Of a stretch of 64,000 bases of DNA, positions 39,951 through 51,004 are shown one piece after another (position 1 is the first letter of the stretch; the number at the start of each line of letters is the position of its first letter). Origin of the DNA: Rhodocollybia butyracea (Eukaryota; Basidiomycota; Agaricomycetes; Agaricales; Omphalotaceae); assembly GCA_015501585.1 (NCBI GenBank), contig JADNRY010000055.1, forward strand, positions 220,671 to 284,670, in the 5' to 3' direction. The notes under the pieces were generated by a model, which searched no databases, had not been told where the DNA came from, and worked only from the letters and a program-made list of their open reading frames with translations. The position numbers and the translations under genes were made by a program.

Positions 39951-41399
39951 GTATGGTCTCAGCGGCTGCTAGGGAGATCTGGAGGGCCAAGAGGGTATTT
40001 CCAATTGCCAAGGTAGAGGACGATTTAGCGGTATTCCGGATGCCAAATAGGAACTTCGGCTACAACTATTCACGGGAAGATGCTCTGCAACGTATCGCAC
40101 ACTTGAGTATCCCTTGGCATTCTCCTGAGAAGAAAGGGGACCCATTCTTCATATTTGCTTTCACATTCATCGGTTTATACTGGGATTTATCGACAAGGAG
40201 AGTCAGTCTTCCTGAAGATAAACGACTAAAATATATACACCGCATTTCGACTTTCTTGGACCTATACCAACACGAAAAAGCTCCTTTGACCGCGGCAGAG
40301 TCTATCCATGGCACAGTATGTTACATCACGTTTGTTTACAGAGAGGGTAGTTCCCACCTTCCAGCGATTTCAAATTTCCTCAGTGGTTTCAGGAACTGTG
40401 AAATATCTTCGGGCAAATATCTCACTAGTGGGATCATCAGCAAGCTCAAGTGGTGGTTGAACATGCTGAAGACCCCCAACTACTTTTGACAGCTTAGCCC
40501 TCGAGGTCCCCTGTAAAATTTTGGGATATTTGCAGATGCCTCCACAGACTGGGGTATTGGGATCTGGATCCGCGGTCACTGGTCAGCCTTCAAATTGAAG
40601 CCTAACTGGAAAATCGAAGGCCGCGACATCTGCTGGCTCGAAACTATTGCCATAAAAATTATTGCCTTATATCTTGAAGCGGGAGGTTTCAAAAATTTAT
40701 TCCTGCTCATTCATTCCGATAACAATGGCACCATTGGTGCCCTTGGGAAAGGACGTAGTCCCAACAGATGGGTTAATACTGCAGTTCGCCGCATCTTTGC
40801 TACTTTTGCTTCACTGGCAATTGAGCCTTTGCTCGTTTATATTGAGTCGGAGAAGAATCCAGCAGACCCACTCTCGCGCGGGATATTGGGTAGGCCGGAG
40901 TTCAAGCTGGTTACGTCTATAATGCTCCCAGATGAGCTTCAAGATATTCTGGTTCATGTATAGGTACGAATGGGTCCGTTTATCTAGATATTTATTCATT
41001 TATTCTTTGTTCAGTACAGCCACATCTTCTGCGCTAGGATGTCCTAGTGCGAGGAGGGATTCACCGCGCGTCTCCCTTCCTCAAACACATTCATTATATG
41101 ACTCGCCTTTCGATTTCTATCCCGCTCATCCACCATCAGGACCACAGATCAATGTGGTTCCCACTCAATCTTTATATGATTCACCAGCTTCTCCTCCTGT
41201 AGTTCCTCATTGCATACCATCATCACGGCTTCCAAATCAATCTTACTCGCTCTATGACTCGTTATTATATAGTATTCCCAAGGATCCTCCTCCTAGCTCG
41301 AGTAAACCACCCAAGATACATTGACACCTCCTGAACACTCCCAACACTCCACAAAAATATCCGCTCACATCTCGCAAACCAAAGCAAGGCGACTCAATC

Positions 41400-42088
41400 A
41401 CACCAAATCCGCTTTGTCCCAATGTTCAGGCCAAACACCGTATTCACGCCTGGACTACTCCATACGCTATAGCCAAACGCTCTGAGGCCACTACCACCCT
41501 ACCACTTGAAGTGCTTGACCTCGGGGACAAGGCTATGAGTGAAGCACTTGCAGATAGCTCAAAATCATCTTATGCCGCTGGCCTTCTTTGTTTCACACAA
41601 TTTTGCGATAAACTGATGATACCTGAGGATCTTCGAATGCCTGCGGGCAAAGATTTAATAGCCGGTTTCATTGGATATCATTTAGGAGAGGTGGTCAATG
41701 TCAAAGGATGGTTGTCTGGCCTTCGTGCATGGCATGACCTCCATGGAGCTCCCTGGCCCTCGGAGTCGAGGAAAATCTGTTTCGCCTGAGCTGGCGCCCA
41801 CAAAGCTGGATCCCACCGCCGTCGCCCAGTTAGGAACCCTATCACACTCAAGCATATGGCAGCACTCTTTTTCGCGCTTGATTTTAACATTCCCTTTCAT
41901 TGCTCCATATGGGCCGTTGCTTGTAATGCTTTCTGGGGTTGCCGAAGACTCGGTATGTATTGATTCTACTTAATGATTTATTTAATCTTATCTTCGTTCA
42001 GGAGAGCTCACTGTTCCCTCCCTCATGGGTTTCGAAACTCGGTACCATGTCACACGAAACACTCATATTGTATTCACGCTCAACCCTG
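41400..42088 (+). pseudogene. DIRS-like tyrosine recombinase, N-terminal part
   Basis: From about 41400 the frame reads through H-A-W-T-T-P-Y, then L-A-D-S-S-K-S-S-Y-A-A-G-L-L-C-F-T-Q-F-C (the SAM-like DNA-binding domain of tyrosine recombinases) and V-K-G-W-L-S-G-L-R-A-W-H. A TGA at 41787 interrupts it. After an intron (about 41952-42000) the first catalytic arginine region C-R-R-L-G-E-L-T-V-P is reached. The remaining catalytic boxes (H-x-x-R and Tyr) are missing because homology stops at the dispersed repeat. Confidence 0.65.
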
Positions 42089-42257
42089 GAAACAGGTTAG
42101 CATCCTCGTTGGTCCCGGGAAGGATACGTTGTTTTCTGTCAGATCGTGAGTTTTATATCTACTTATTGGTGTTCGTCCAACGATGATGATACTTATGTAA
42201 GTGAAGTCACTTCACATGACCTGGTGGTCACTGTGTGTTTCGCGCCACCACCACTTC
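42089..42257 (+). repeat. Short dispersed repeat, copy 2
   Basis: About 169 bp matching 11811-11988, with the same start GAAACAGGTTAGC and end CGCGCCACCACCACTTC. It marks the abrupt end of the DIRS-like recombinase. Confidence 0.65.
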
Positions 42258-42655
42258 TCTCTGGATAGAGACGTTTCAGTCACGCCCGGGTCCGGGGCCC
42301 GGGCGGATTTGATTGAGCGGCTAGACGCAGCGTTTGGCTGATGGATGACCTAAAGCCTGTCAATTTTTGTTTCCCACCTTGCTCGCCGGTCACCTTCCGT
42401 TTACTCCCGTCCCGTCTCTCTTTTACTCGTTTCGCTGACCGTCGGCTTGCCAGGACAATCCACGATGACGCTGCCGCCGCCGCCGCCGCCGGCTTGCTTG
42501 CGCGCATTGCATCAACGGCGTTCCAGTTTCTTGTCTCTCCCTTCAACTGGCTGCCTTCTACTCGCCTCTTGAGCTCTCAGTGGCCCAGTTCATTGCTGGC
42601 CACTGCAGTATTTATTTTTGTGCTTGCTCTCACTCTCGTGCTCTACTTTTTATCT

Positions 42656-44489
42656 ATGGAAGGTGCACGGGCCACCGACGTAACCTCTACCTCGCCCGAC
42701 TCTGTCAACGCCGACTTCCAGCCTATCGAAACTGTTACCATCGACAAACACGAAATTCGTATCCGCCGTCCAACTCAGCTTCAGCCTACGGGAACACTTG
42801 CACTTCCAGGACGGATCGAGGACCATGTTTACTTCCTTAACTACACGAACATGTACGTAGCTTCCTTTCCGCTTCCCTTCCCTTCGTTGCTCATTGCCCC
42901 AAGTGAGACGTTGAACCGCCCGGGCCTCCTGGACCTCTGCAAGACATATGCCCTTGGTGTCACTGGGAACATGGTAGCATTGAGGGCTAAGCTCACTGGC
43001 TTTAGTGAGGATATGGTACGCTGGAAAGAGTACGTTCCCTATTTTCTTTTCCTTTTCACGATTGTTTCTCATTCACTATTGGATGAAGCCTTGTCCCAGG
43101 TGCACGGCGAAGCCACCGGGGCGTTCGTGAAGGCAAAATTGTCAAACCGACCAAGGACAATGCTGGTTCAACAACAACAAAGAAGCTCAAGAAGCTCAAG
43201 CTCTCGGTGATACGTCGAAATGAACTGATGGGGCTGTCTGGGGATGGGACTGCAAGCGCGCAGGTGTTTGCTACTGAACGTTCCAAGGATATGCGGACCC
43301 TGGAGGAAAAGAGGAACCTTTTACGGCTGGTAAGCTCTCTTTCCTTCCCTTTTAATTCGTTCAAGCTGACGTGGTGATTACCCAACCTCCAGGCCAAATC
43401 TTTTTGTGACGCCTATCCGTATATTCCTCCCGATGAGCTGGCACGGAGAGTAAAAGCTGAAGCTGAAGCAAAACAGAAGACTGATAGCTCAGTAAGTGGC
43501 TTTTTAACTATTCGAATATCTTTCACTGATAAACTTGAGCTTAGGCGATGCTTGCCACGTATATGCAATCCACGAACGATCGAATCGACAGCCTAGCGTC
43601 AATGCTCACTCACCACCTACCTGCTCTTCGAACTCCGGGACCCATCTCGCCTACATCTGCCATTGCGCCCATGACCATCGTGGGGATGTCAGATATGGAT
43701 ACGCATGCCCAGCCGAAGACACCCGGTACGTCTGAGCTTGCCTTGCCGGTGTCGGTGATGGCAGCAACGGCTCCCGAACCTCAGCCTGCTGCTACCTCTC
43801 ATAGTTCGTTATCCTCTCTACAATCATTTTATTGTTAACTGATCAGTTATTAGCAGGTGGCTTACTTTCACTGCCGAGTTGCGAAAGCATCAGAACTTAC
43901 GCTGTTATGCTCGCTGGCACCCAAGCCCTCACGTTCACGTACAATGACATTCCTGACCCCCGCCAGATCTCGTTCGCTGATGACATCCCCCGGCTTGACC
44001 GTGTCTGGGATGACAAACGCGCAAACTGGGACGCCAGTGAATGCAGCAAGTTACTAGTCATCAAAGGTACCCCAGTCGCTCTTCGGTACTGGCCTGATGT
44101 GTATCGCAACAAAAATGACCAACGTTGGAAAGGGATCAAGGCAACCTGGACTGAATGGAAGGTGTGTATGACTTGTGTATCTCATGTTTATTCTTTGGTT
44201 CTCATTCCTTGTTCAGTATGTTGCCGAACGGTACCGTGCGAGCACTCCAGAAGAATTTTGGATGGAGTTCTCATCCGACGATGGCAAGCGCTTCAACTGG
44301 AAAGCGATCACTGCATGTTTGCGAGGCCAACGTGCGGTACATGACCAGGAGTTATGCACGAAGGCAAGGAGCGAGTACGGGATGGAATTCGAGACACATT
44401 TTTCTAATCGTGGTAAAGTAATGACTGATAAGTCTGCCATTGCACGTCGATACCTTATGCTGAAGGAAAACCAGATGGACGTTGATTAA
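42656..44489 (+). CDS. SAP-domain-like protein next to a recombinase
   Basis: Multi-exon gene, at least six exons with short introns (for example about 43322-43392, 43493-43544, 44162-44217). A segment L-N-R-P-G-L-L-D-L-C-K-T-Y-A-L...M-V-A-L-R-A-K-L resembles a SAP DNA-binding helix pair. A basic K-L-K-K-L-K-L-S region and a charged linker follow. The C-terminal domain is W-D-D-K-R-A-N-W-D...L-R-Y-W-P-D-V-Y...W-K-G-I-K-A-T-W-T-E-W-K, then Y-V-A-E-R-Y-R-A-S-T-P-E-E-F-W, ending M-L-K-E-N-Q-M-D-V-D. The start is uncertain: the open frame reaches back to an ATG at 42341, adding an alanine run from a CCG repeat and a hydrophobic helix. It ends about 80 bp from the convergent tyrosine-recombinase gene, which suggests a functional pair. 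Confidence 0.6.
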
Positions 44490-44568
44490 TACATTTAATA
44501 ATCTCTTTACTTACTTGAGTTTCGGTATGTACTGTTCGTAAATGTATATATTCTTCTAATATTAATGG

Positions 44569-46296
44569 CTATGCACAATGACATGAACGATTGCAAGTAG
44601 GACAAACTGTAGCAGGTGCACGGTTCATATTGAAAAAATCATAACGATGAATGGAAGGATTATCATTGACTGAGATGAGGTACTTGACGATGGTCAGATG
44701 TGTGAACTCCTGGCTCCAGCCTCCCCACTCGCAGATTTGACGTAGCGGCCAACGTCGTTCAACTGACAGCCATTGGCACCCCCCACGTCTGAAGGAGTGT
44801 GTACCGTAAGGCAAGGGGTCAACTCCAACATCAACAAGATTGTTCCTGAACATCTCAAGAAATTGCTCTGAGGTCTAAACATGGTTTTAAGCAAAAGTAA
44901 AAACACAACCCTATTGTATAGATGAAGACTCACCATAGGTTCGTTTTCTTCTGCGATGCGATCGTTGGCACGCATTTTCCGAAAAACATAGCCCTCAGTG
45001 ATGCCCGAAACCAGAATCCATCGTAGATATGCGCGTACAACACACAGATGAGCATACTGATCAGGCATCACATGGAATACGAATGGTTTAATCTCTAACA
45101 ATGGAATTAAGCCTAGGAATTTCTCGTGAACACAACTTACCTCCAAACTGGCTCGTCTTGCGAAAGGGAAGGTGAAGGGTCAAGGTAATAACCAGGCCGG
45201 TTTCAGGGTCTGTTTCCAATTCGATATCGTGCACTTGAATTTTTAACAGTTCGTCAACCCGGAGGAGACCACAAAAGGAAAGACAGTATCCTAGATTACA
45301 CTCTGTGCGTGATCGAGTTCCACCCCAACCATCCGGTTCTTTGGGAACATTACGAGCTGATGGCTTGTATGCTTGTGGTTCTTTGAACACAGGTTGATTA
45401 TTGTAGTTATACAGCTGTGAAATCAATGCCTAACAAGATGATACATTTAGGCTTAAACACATAGGTACAACAAACATGACCAGACTTACTGAAGTAACAG
45501 CGCGTGCACTGAGTGAGATCTCTCCTTTTAAAGTCTGAATGAGGAGACTTCAGTTTAGTACATATCTATTATGACACCAGTGAGACACAAACCTTACGGC
45601 GACGGAGAGATAGCATATAACTTGTTAACGTTTCCGAGACTGATGGATTTCCGAGCATCTTTCCCGACACCTCGCTGCGGTGCCATGCAAGCATGCCCAA
45701 GCCATGAACCCGTCCGAATCCAAATGTTGCAGCTGCACGCATCTTCTGTGCATGAGTAAAAGTTGCACGCTCAACTGATGAGTCCTTTGGTGTCCCATTG
45801 AGATTTATCTCGTCACAGCTAGAGACGATTAAGTATAATCCCAAAAAGGATAATCTATTTCCTTACGTGTCCATAATCCATGCCGCAAGAAATTCAGCCG
45901 TTTGTGGATGTGGTTTATCACAAAAGAGCTTAGTCCCCTCTGGTATCATTTTACGCACACGAACAAACTTTTCGGCCTGCTTAATTAGGCTTGAATAGAA
46001 ACTGTTATACTTCATGATCCCAAGATTGAGAAAGCATAGGCTTACCGTAGATACTCGTTGCCTGTTTTCTCAGAGACTCCTTTTGAAACCTCTTTGATAC
46101 TTTGTAACAAGTCCGTTAAATCCATTGTTGCACCATCTTCTACCTCTGTTCCTTTAGAATTATCAGCTTCAAGACCCATGTGGTCTTGTGTTTCTTCTAA
46201 ATCATCAAGGATGTCGGCAGGTTCAGCGGGTTCATTTATTGCAGTTAAAACACCAGTATAAGCATCGTCAGTTGAGATATTGATAGTGAGAGACAT
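44569..46296 (-). CDS. Crypton-type tyrosine recombinase
   Basis: Multi-exon minus-strand gene with an acidic N terminus (M-S-L-T-I-N-I-S) from the ATG at 46296. Exons lie at about 46296-46045, 45990-45867, 45834-45598, 45425-45155, 45092-44935 and 44875-44569. The recombinase core has G-Y-C-L-S-F-C-G-L-L-R-V-D-E-L-L (first catalytic Arg), G-T-H-S-F-R-R-G-G (H-x-x-R), W-G-G-W-S (the His/Trp position) and the candidate nucleophile in I-V-K-Y-L-I. It ends C-P-T-C-N-R-S-C-H-C-A, a possible zinc site. Such enzymes cut and rejoin DNA through a Tyr-DNA bond and move Crypton elements without RT. All catalytic residues seem present, so it may be active. Confidence 0.7.
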
Positions 46297-47445
46297 GAAG
46301 ATAGTTTATAGAGACAAAGGGAGAGAGAAAGTAAAAACTTCGAGGTGATATTACAGGTTTATTACAATTACCTCATACATTAGCAAGCGTATGTCTCAGT
46401 AAGCGCATGGGCAACATGAGGGGGCAGAATTACACAGCCAGCTAATGAACGTTCATGCAGGTCAGTCAGAGGAACACAAGTTCAGCACAGGAGATTATCC
46501 GGCGAGCCTCAATGCAGGTTGAGCGCACAGGACAGCACCCTTCAACGTAAATTTTGAGCCCTGAATCAAAGGATTTGAATAAAGATTTGCCGAAAGTTTG
46601 TGTTACTTACTTGAGGGATGTGGTCAGCAGTGTCGGCGGATGTAGGTTTGATAGGGAGCAAGAGTGCAAGCTGAGAGAGCCAGGACGTTCATCACTAAAG
46701 AGAACAAGTTAGCATCAATCATGGAAGCAAGCATAATAAAAAGAAGCATGAGCTTGATACTGGCCACGCCTACTCACGATCTCGCACCCATGATTGAGCG
46801 CAGAGATGTAGAAGGGCGGGTTAGTCCCATAAACTTGTTTGCATGTGAAATAGGATAGAAAGAAAAGAAAAAAGAGCCGGGAGGACTTACGTGAGGAGGC
46901 GCAGAGGATTTGTGCCAGCGGAAGGTAGTTGAGCTGCTGAATGCTTTTGTCGTTGTAGGCGTTGAGAATTGATGGAGAGCCCAAACGAGTACAGTGGGAT
47001 TCCATTGTTCTTAAAGTTTGAACATTATTTATGATCATATTCTTTAAGAAAACCTTTAAGTATTCTTTAAGTATTTAATGTCGTTGTATTTCGTTGCACC
47101 TACAATAGCGTACCCATTATTTCTTAACAAGCTTTATTTCTTAACCTTCTTTACTTATTTCTTTAATTCTTAAGAAATTTCCTTAAGGGTTAGGGGGCTA
47201 ACAAATCGTTCACTTGTGCGCAATGATTCATTAAGGAAAGAATTTCTTAAGATAAGTTCGTTAAAAAATTCGTTAAGAAATTCTTTACCCATTCAATAAG
47301 AAGCTCACCGACCCTGCGTCAACGTATCCTTGCCCGCTGATCACATGCCGGCCTGGCGCGCTAAATCGAAGAGTTGTCTTCACAAGGAGGGAGGGGGATG
47401 GGGGGAAACGGGATAGTCAGCGAGTGGTTCAGCATTAATAGTGCT
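46297..47445. other. AT-rich spacer with a TTAAG motif cluster
   Basis: No confident gene. A short minus-strand frame (from about 47004, M-E-S-H-C-T-R-L-G-S-P) might be a small gene but has no recognised domain. Between about 47030 and 47290 the words TTAAGAAA, CTTAAG and TTCTTTAA recur many times on both strands. Confidence 0.45.
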
Positions 47446-47491
47446 TTGTCTATTGTTTGAAAAGACAAAGGAATTTTCAAACAATAGACAA
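47446..47491. other. Perfect 18-bp hairpin
   Basis: TTGTCTATTGTTTGAAAA at 47446-47463 and its exact reverse complement at 47474-47491, with a 10-base loop. No coding frame crosses it. It could be a mini-foldback element or a structured RNA. Confidence 0.8.
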
Positions 47492-47599
47492 TATGTGTGA
47501 CTGGCCCATGCCGAAGAGATACTTATTGTCATTTCCGAGCGCTGCCGTAATGCGGGCCCCAGCTGGTCCTTAATTGGGACTCTCGCAAATAGCCAGATT

Positions 47600-49060
47600 A
47601 AATGGACTCACTGCCACAGTACTGCCACTGATGTATTCGATCGTCTCTGATCGTTATTACTTCTTCGAATGCGTAAGTTCTTCGACGGAACTGCAATCCG
47701 TCCTAGTACGCGCAACGTTGTAACTCTCCTCGCTCGAACTATCTCAGCTTCGTCTACTTCTCTCGTTAAACAGTGAACGCTAAGCCATGAATGCAGGTCA
47801 GAATCATACGACAATAAACCATCGCGATGCGACACAACCGGTCAAGTACAGGATTACCTGGCTCAGGCGTTCCCACTGATGTACGCGATTATTTCTAGGT
47901 GCCGGCTCTCTCTCTCTTGGAAGGGCCATTGGAGGAACTTATGGTCAGAATGCATTTGAATTCATCGTAGATGCAAGAGGCTTGCGTTTTGCGTTCCTTT
48001 CAAATCCGTTATAAACATTAACGGCTATGCAGGAGGGTTCAACGAAGCCCATGGTACAGTTTTTTGCCGCTCCTGGGGTCGCGGAGAAAGGGTACATGGC
48101 AATATTGATGTTATATCGTGGGCGTGAGCCCATCTAAAGCCTCAGTGGTATCAGTGAAGAAGTAAAAGCACGAGATTTGGAGATATATGTATTGTTAAAA
48201 GGATTATCTATCGCTGGAATCATAGGACGGAGGCCAGCAAAGGATCAGGATGAGAAATAGACCCAACTCTCGCGATGATTGAGACGATTCTACAATTAAC
48301 AGTTGAACGAAAAAGAGAAAAAAAGTCATTGATAGTTTCACGCACTGTCCGCCTACATCTTTTCTTGGATGTCCCCCGTCTCGTCTTCGATGTCAGCCAT
48401 CACCTAAAACGAAGAAATCAGCGTTTGGACGTTTCCATAGTCTCCAACCATACGTAGTCGTCGTCCTGGAGAAAATTGTTATCAACTTGTTGTGAAAGAC
48501 GAATACTACACACTTACGACGCTTGTCGCTCCGTTTAAAGCGTACAATCTCTCTCGCTAGACAGCGTTCACGATAAGAAGTAGCAAAAGCCTCGAAAAAC
48601 AAAAGTATTTACCATTTTAAGAATTTTGCAAGTGCAAATGTAGCGAGGGCCAAGAGTTCTTACTGGAGATCTCAATCTCTGTGTTTTCCTGGAAGGAATA
48701 GAAGAGACAGGTCCCCCGTAGCGTTTCTGGCAGGAAATGCAAATGTTCATGATGGTGGTAGGAGCGATGGTTTTGCGATGTTTGTCTTTGCTTCGGTTTA
48801 AGCGCCAAGCGCGCTCCGTACGGCGCTTTTGAAGGTACCAGCTTGTCCTCTTATCTCGACCTCATACCTTTCAACCATACACTCGCTTTGTATACAAAAC
48901 GAGGACCTCAAATCGTCAACCGAACCTTTTAATGGGAATGTTCGCTGAGTCCATCATCGATTAACTAGTAGTTGAAAGTTTAGCTGGAATAACTTGGGTG
49001 CGTGTTTGTTCATCCTAACAAGAAGCGACGTACTTACCTTGCGCTCGTTTAACACTCACC
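47600..49060. other. No recognisable gene
   Basis: Short frames on both strands without family motifs. Pyrimidine-rich stretches and candidate splice sites occur but no coherent exon chain could be built. Confidence 0.4.
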
Positions 49061-49063
49061 TGG

Positions 49064-49600
49064 GCTAGAATAGGAATAGCCTTCTCTGGCGGGGGTCTCA
49101 GAGCAAGCCAGGTCGGAGCTGGAGCTATCTCCGCTATTGATGCTCGTAACAAAACTGCAGCCGCTGTGGGGACCGGTGGGCTGTTACAGGTTGCATCGTA
49201 TTTCAGTGGATTGTCAGGTAAGTACTTTTTTGTGTTCTCGGTACACGATTTGATCGGTGTACTAGGCGGTTCTTGGTTGACGGCCGGGGTGTACATGAAC
49301 AACTTCCCGACGGTTCAAGATATTGGTACTCGGCTCGCAACCTGGCTGGCTTATGGAAAATGATATTACCTTTCATGCTGGCTCGTCTGATCCCCTTGCA
49401 CCGGAAAACCTGTACCTTGGATGTAGCAACATCACAATCGGTGATGGATGGGCTAGGTGAGCGTGTCCGTGTACTCATTTAGAGTATCGTTACTGACGAG
49501 TACACTAGGATGCTTTCCTACCATTTCCTAAGCGGAACCAACGCCTCTAATTTCTTCGACAATTCATCTCACGGTGCCGGTCAGATCCATCCGAAGACTG
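49064..49600 (+). pseudogene. Lysophospholipase (PLB/cPLA2-type), remnant
   Basis: Only the N-terminal catalytic part is present. After a splice acceptor at about 49064 it reads I-G-I-A-F-S-G-G-G-L-R-A-S, the oxyanion loop. Then G-G-L-L-Q-V-A-S-Y-F-S-G-L-S-G joins over an intron (about 49217-49265) to G-S-W-L-T-A-G-V-Y; G-L-S-G-G-S is the nucleophile elbow. Further exon pieces give N-D-I-T-F-H-A, L-Y-L-G-C-S-N-I and Y-H-F-L-S-G-T-N-A-S-N-F-F-D...H-G-A-G. These enzymes remove acyl chains from lysophospholipids. No start exon, no C-terminal Asp/His region and changing frames argue for a dead fragment. Confidence 0.65.
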
Positions 49601-51004
49601 TTCGACGTTCCAAACCCTCTCCCTACGACCAAAGGCTCTTATCCTAATGCCTCGTCCTCCAGTGATAGTTGCAGTATAGTTTGCAGTACTTTGCTCACGG
49701 ATGACTACATGAGTATCTCTGCCGGATTCCAAAGCATCCAACCGCTCATGGCATGATCTATGATTCATTCATCAGTCTGGATAGTCGGGAACGTCGTTTA
49801 CCCGGCACTCGATTTCATCGCTCAGGCATAATGGGAGTCGACAGCGATATCGGTTCCAGTGCGCTGCATATGCATATCTGTAGCATGCTCGCTGTTTAAC
49901 ACCCGAGTATCATCGTCCTCGTCTTCGGTTCATGATTCACTTCGAGAACCCCTCCATCACTAGCAACGTTGCCCATAAGTCTATCCAACACGCTCCGTAT
50001 ATCCATCCACATGTTTTGGATAGGCGTCGACGTAAAAGCACTTGCGTTGCGAGTATGTGCATCATAAGGTGCTAGAGAACAAGAGTTAGAAACCTGAACA
50101 TATACGAGAAGATAACACGTCTACCTCATTCACAAGTTCACTCTCCAACGCAATTACTTGTCTTACGATTTTCCTGTAATCATAATCGGTAAGCTGTAAG
50201 CAAGTTGGCACGATTGCAATGGGAAGAGGACGAAGATTTGCCAACCGAGTTAGGACTTGTACGGTTATCGTGAATCAAACGGATCTGCACCTGAAGAATT
50301 GGCTGCAATTCGTGAGGGATTAGACCCAGATTGTGCAGGTGGAGTCTCGGGTATCGGCGAGCACCCAGGGAGATCACCTCTGCTGTGGTTGAGTGTGGTG
50401 CAATTAGCCTAGACGGTGGTGGTGACGGGCCCTTAATGACGGTCATGATGACACGCTCCCATGAGAGGACCTTGGGCTTCCTCGATAGACCCCCAGTCAG
50501 ATTGCGCTCATTCTCCCGTTCACATTCCTTATCTTTCTGATCTCCCGAATGGCATTGCAAGTTTTCTAACGGACAAGCCCAGCATCTTCAAGTGCCACCG
50601 TAGAGCACTGCATTATGCTTGCACTCCCAGAGCGGTTCTTTCCACCCTTCGAGCCAGTGGAACCAGGGATTGTCGGGCGTGATTTCGAAGGGCCAGTGAT
50701 CATCGACGACGAAGGCGTCAACAGTGGACCTGGAAGAGGATGGTGAAACAAGACGAGGAGGTGTAGAAGTCCTAGGAGGGAATGTCAGTGTAGGGGGCAC
50801 GAATGTTAACTGTGCCGTTCTTGAAGAAGTTGGGAGGCTGACGTAGTTTGGACTGCCGTGTTATGCTTTTGCCAGCTTGAAGCTTGAAGCACTACTTTCC
50901 CTATTTATTCATCGATGAGAAAGTACTGGCGGGACCAACACCGCTACAAAGCCCGTCGGTGCCTTCATCCAACAGAGTTCTTCTTAAATTTACATAGTAC
51001 GAAT
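49601..51004. other. No recognisable gene
   Basis: Minus-strand frames at 50180-50560 and 50588-50800 (the second with W-P-F-E-I-T-P-D-N-P-W-F-H-W-L-E-G-W) look weakly coding but match no family known to me and do not form a clear chain. Confidence 0.35.

Larger units (their letters stand above)
37840..40963 (+). pseudogene. DIRS-like reverse transcriptase-RNase H, multiply broken
   Basis: Starts near A-P-T-P-L-A-S-V-T-P-L and runs D-L-Q-Q | Y-N-L-S-D-R-F across the MITE. Then P-L-I-V-A-E-A-D-Q-G-P-G-K-P and F-P-T-T-F-D-T-A, an intron (about 38800-39145), motif A A-C-T-M-D-I-K-K-F-H-R, P-A-S-S-N-A-G-M-V (cut by the hAT MITE) and the active site V-E-D-D-L-A-V-F. A TGA at about 40487 ends the RT frame. 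RNase H follows in another frame: F-A-D-A-S-T-D-W-G-I-G-I, W-L-E-T-I-A-I, H-S-D-N-N-G-T-I-G-A, and A-D-P-L-S-R-G at the end. EDD in place of YADD is a DIRS hallmark. Confidence 0.75.
36267..42088 (+). mobile_element. DIRS-like tyrosine-recombinase retroelement, broken
   Basis: Order of parts: Gag-like gene (36402-37900), RT-RNase H (about 37840-40963), start of a tyrosine recombinase (about 41400-42088). This is the DIRS/Ngaro layout, which uses a recombinase in place of an integrase. It has been hit by a TA-flanked MITE (38069-38385) and a hAT-type MITE (39329-39950). Its 3' part is lost at the dispersed repeat starting at 42089. No split terminal repeats could be identified, so the outer limits are approximate. 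Confidence 0.7.

Noticed and set aside
47160..47200. Telomere-like GGGTTAGGGGG at about 47188
   Set aside because: A single imperfect unit, no tandem array; not an internal telomere.
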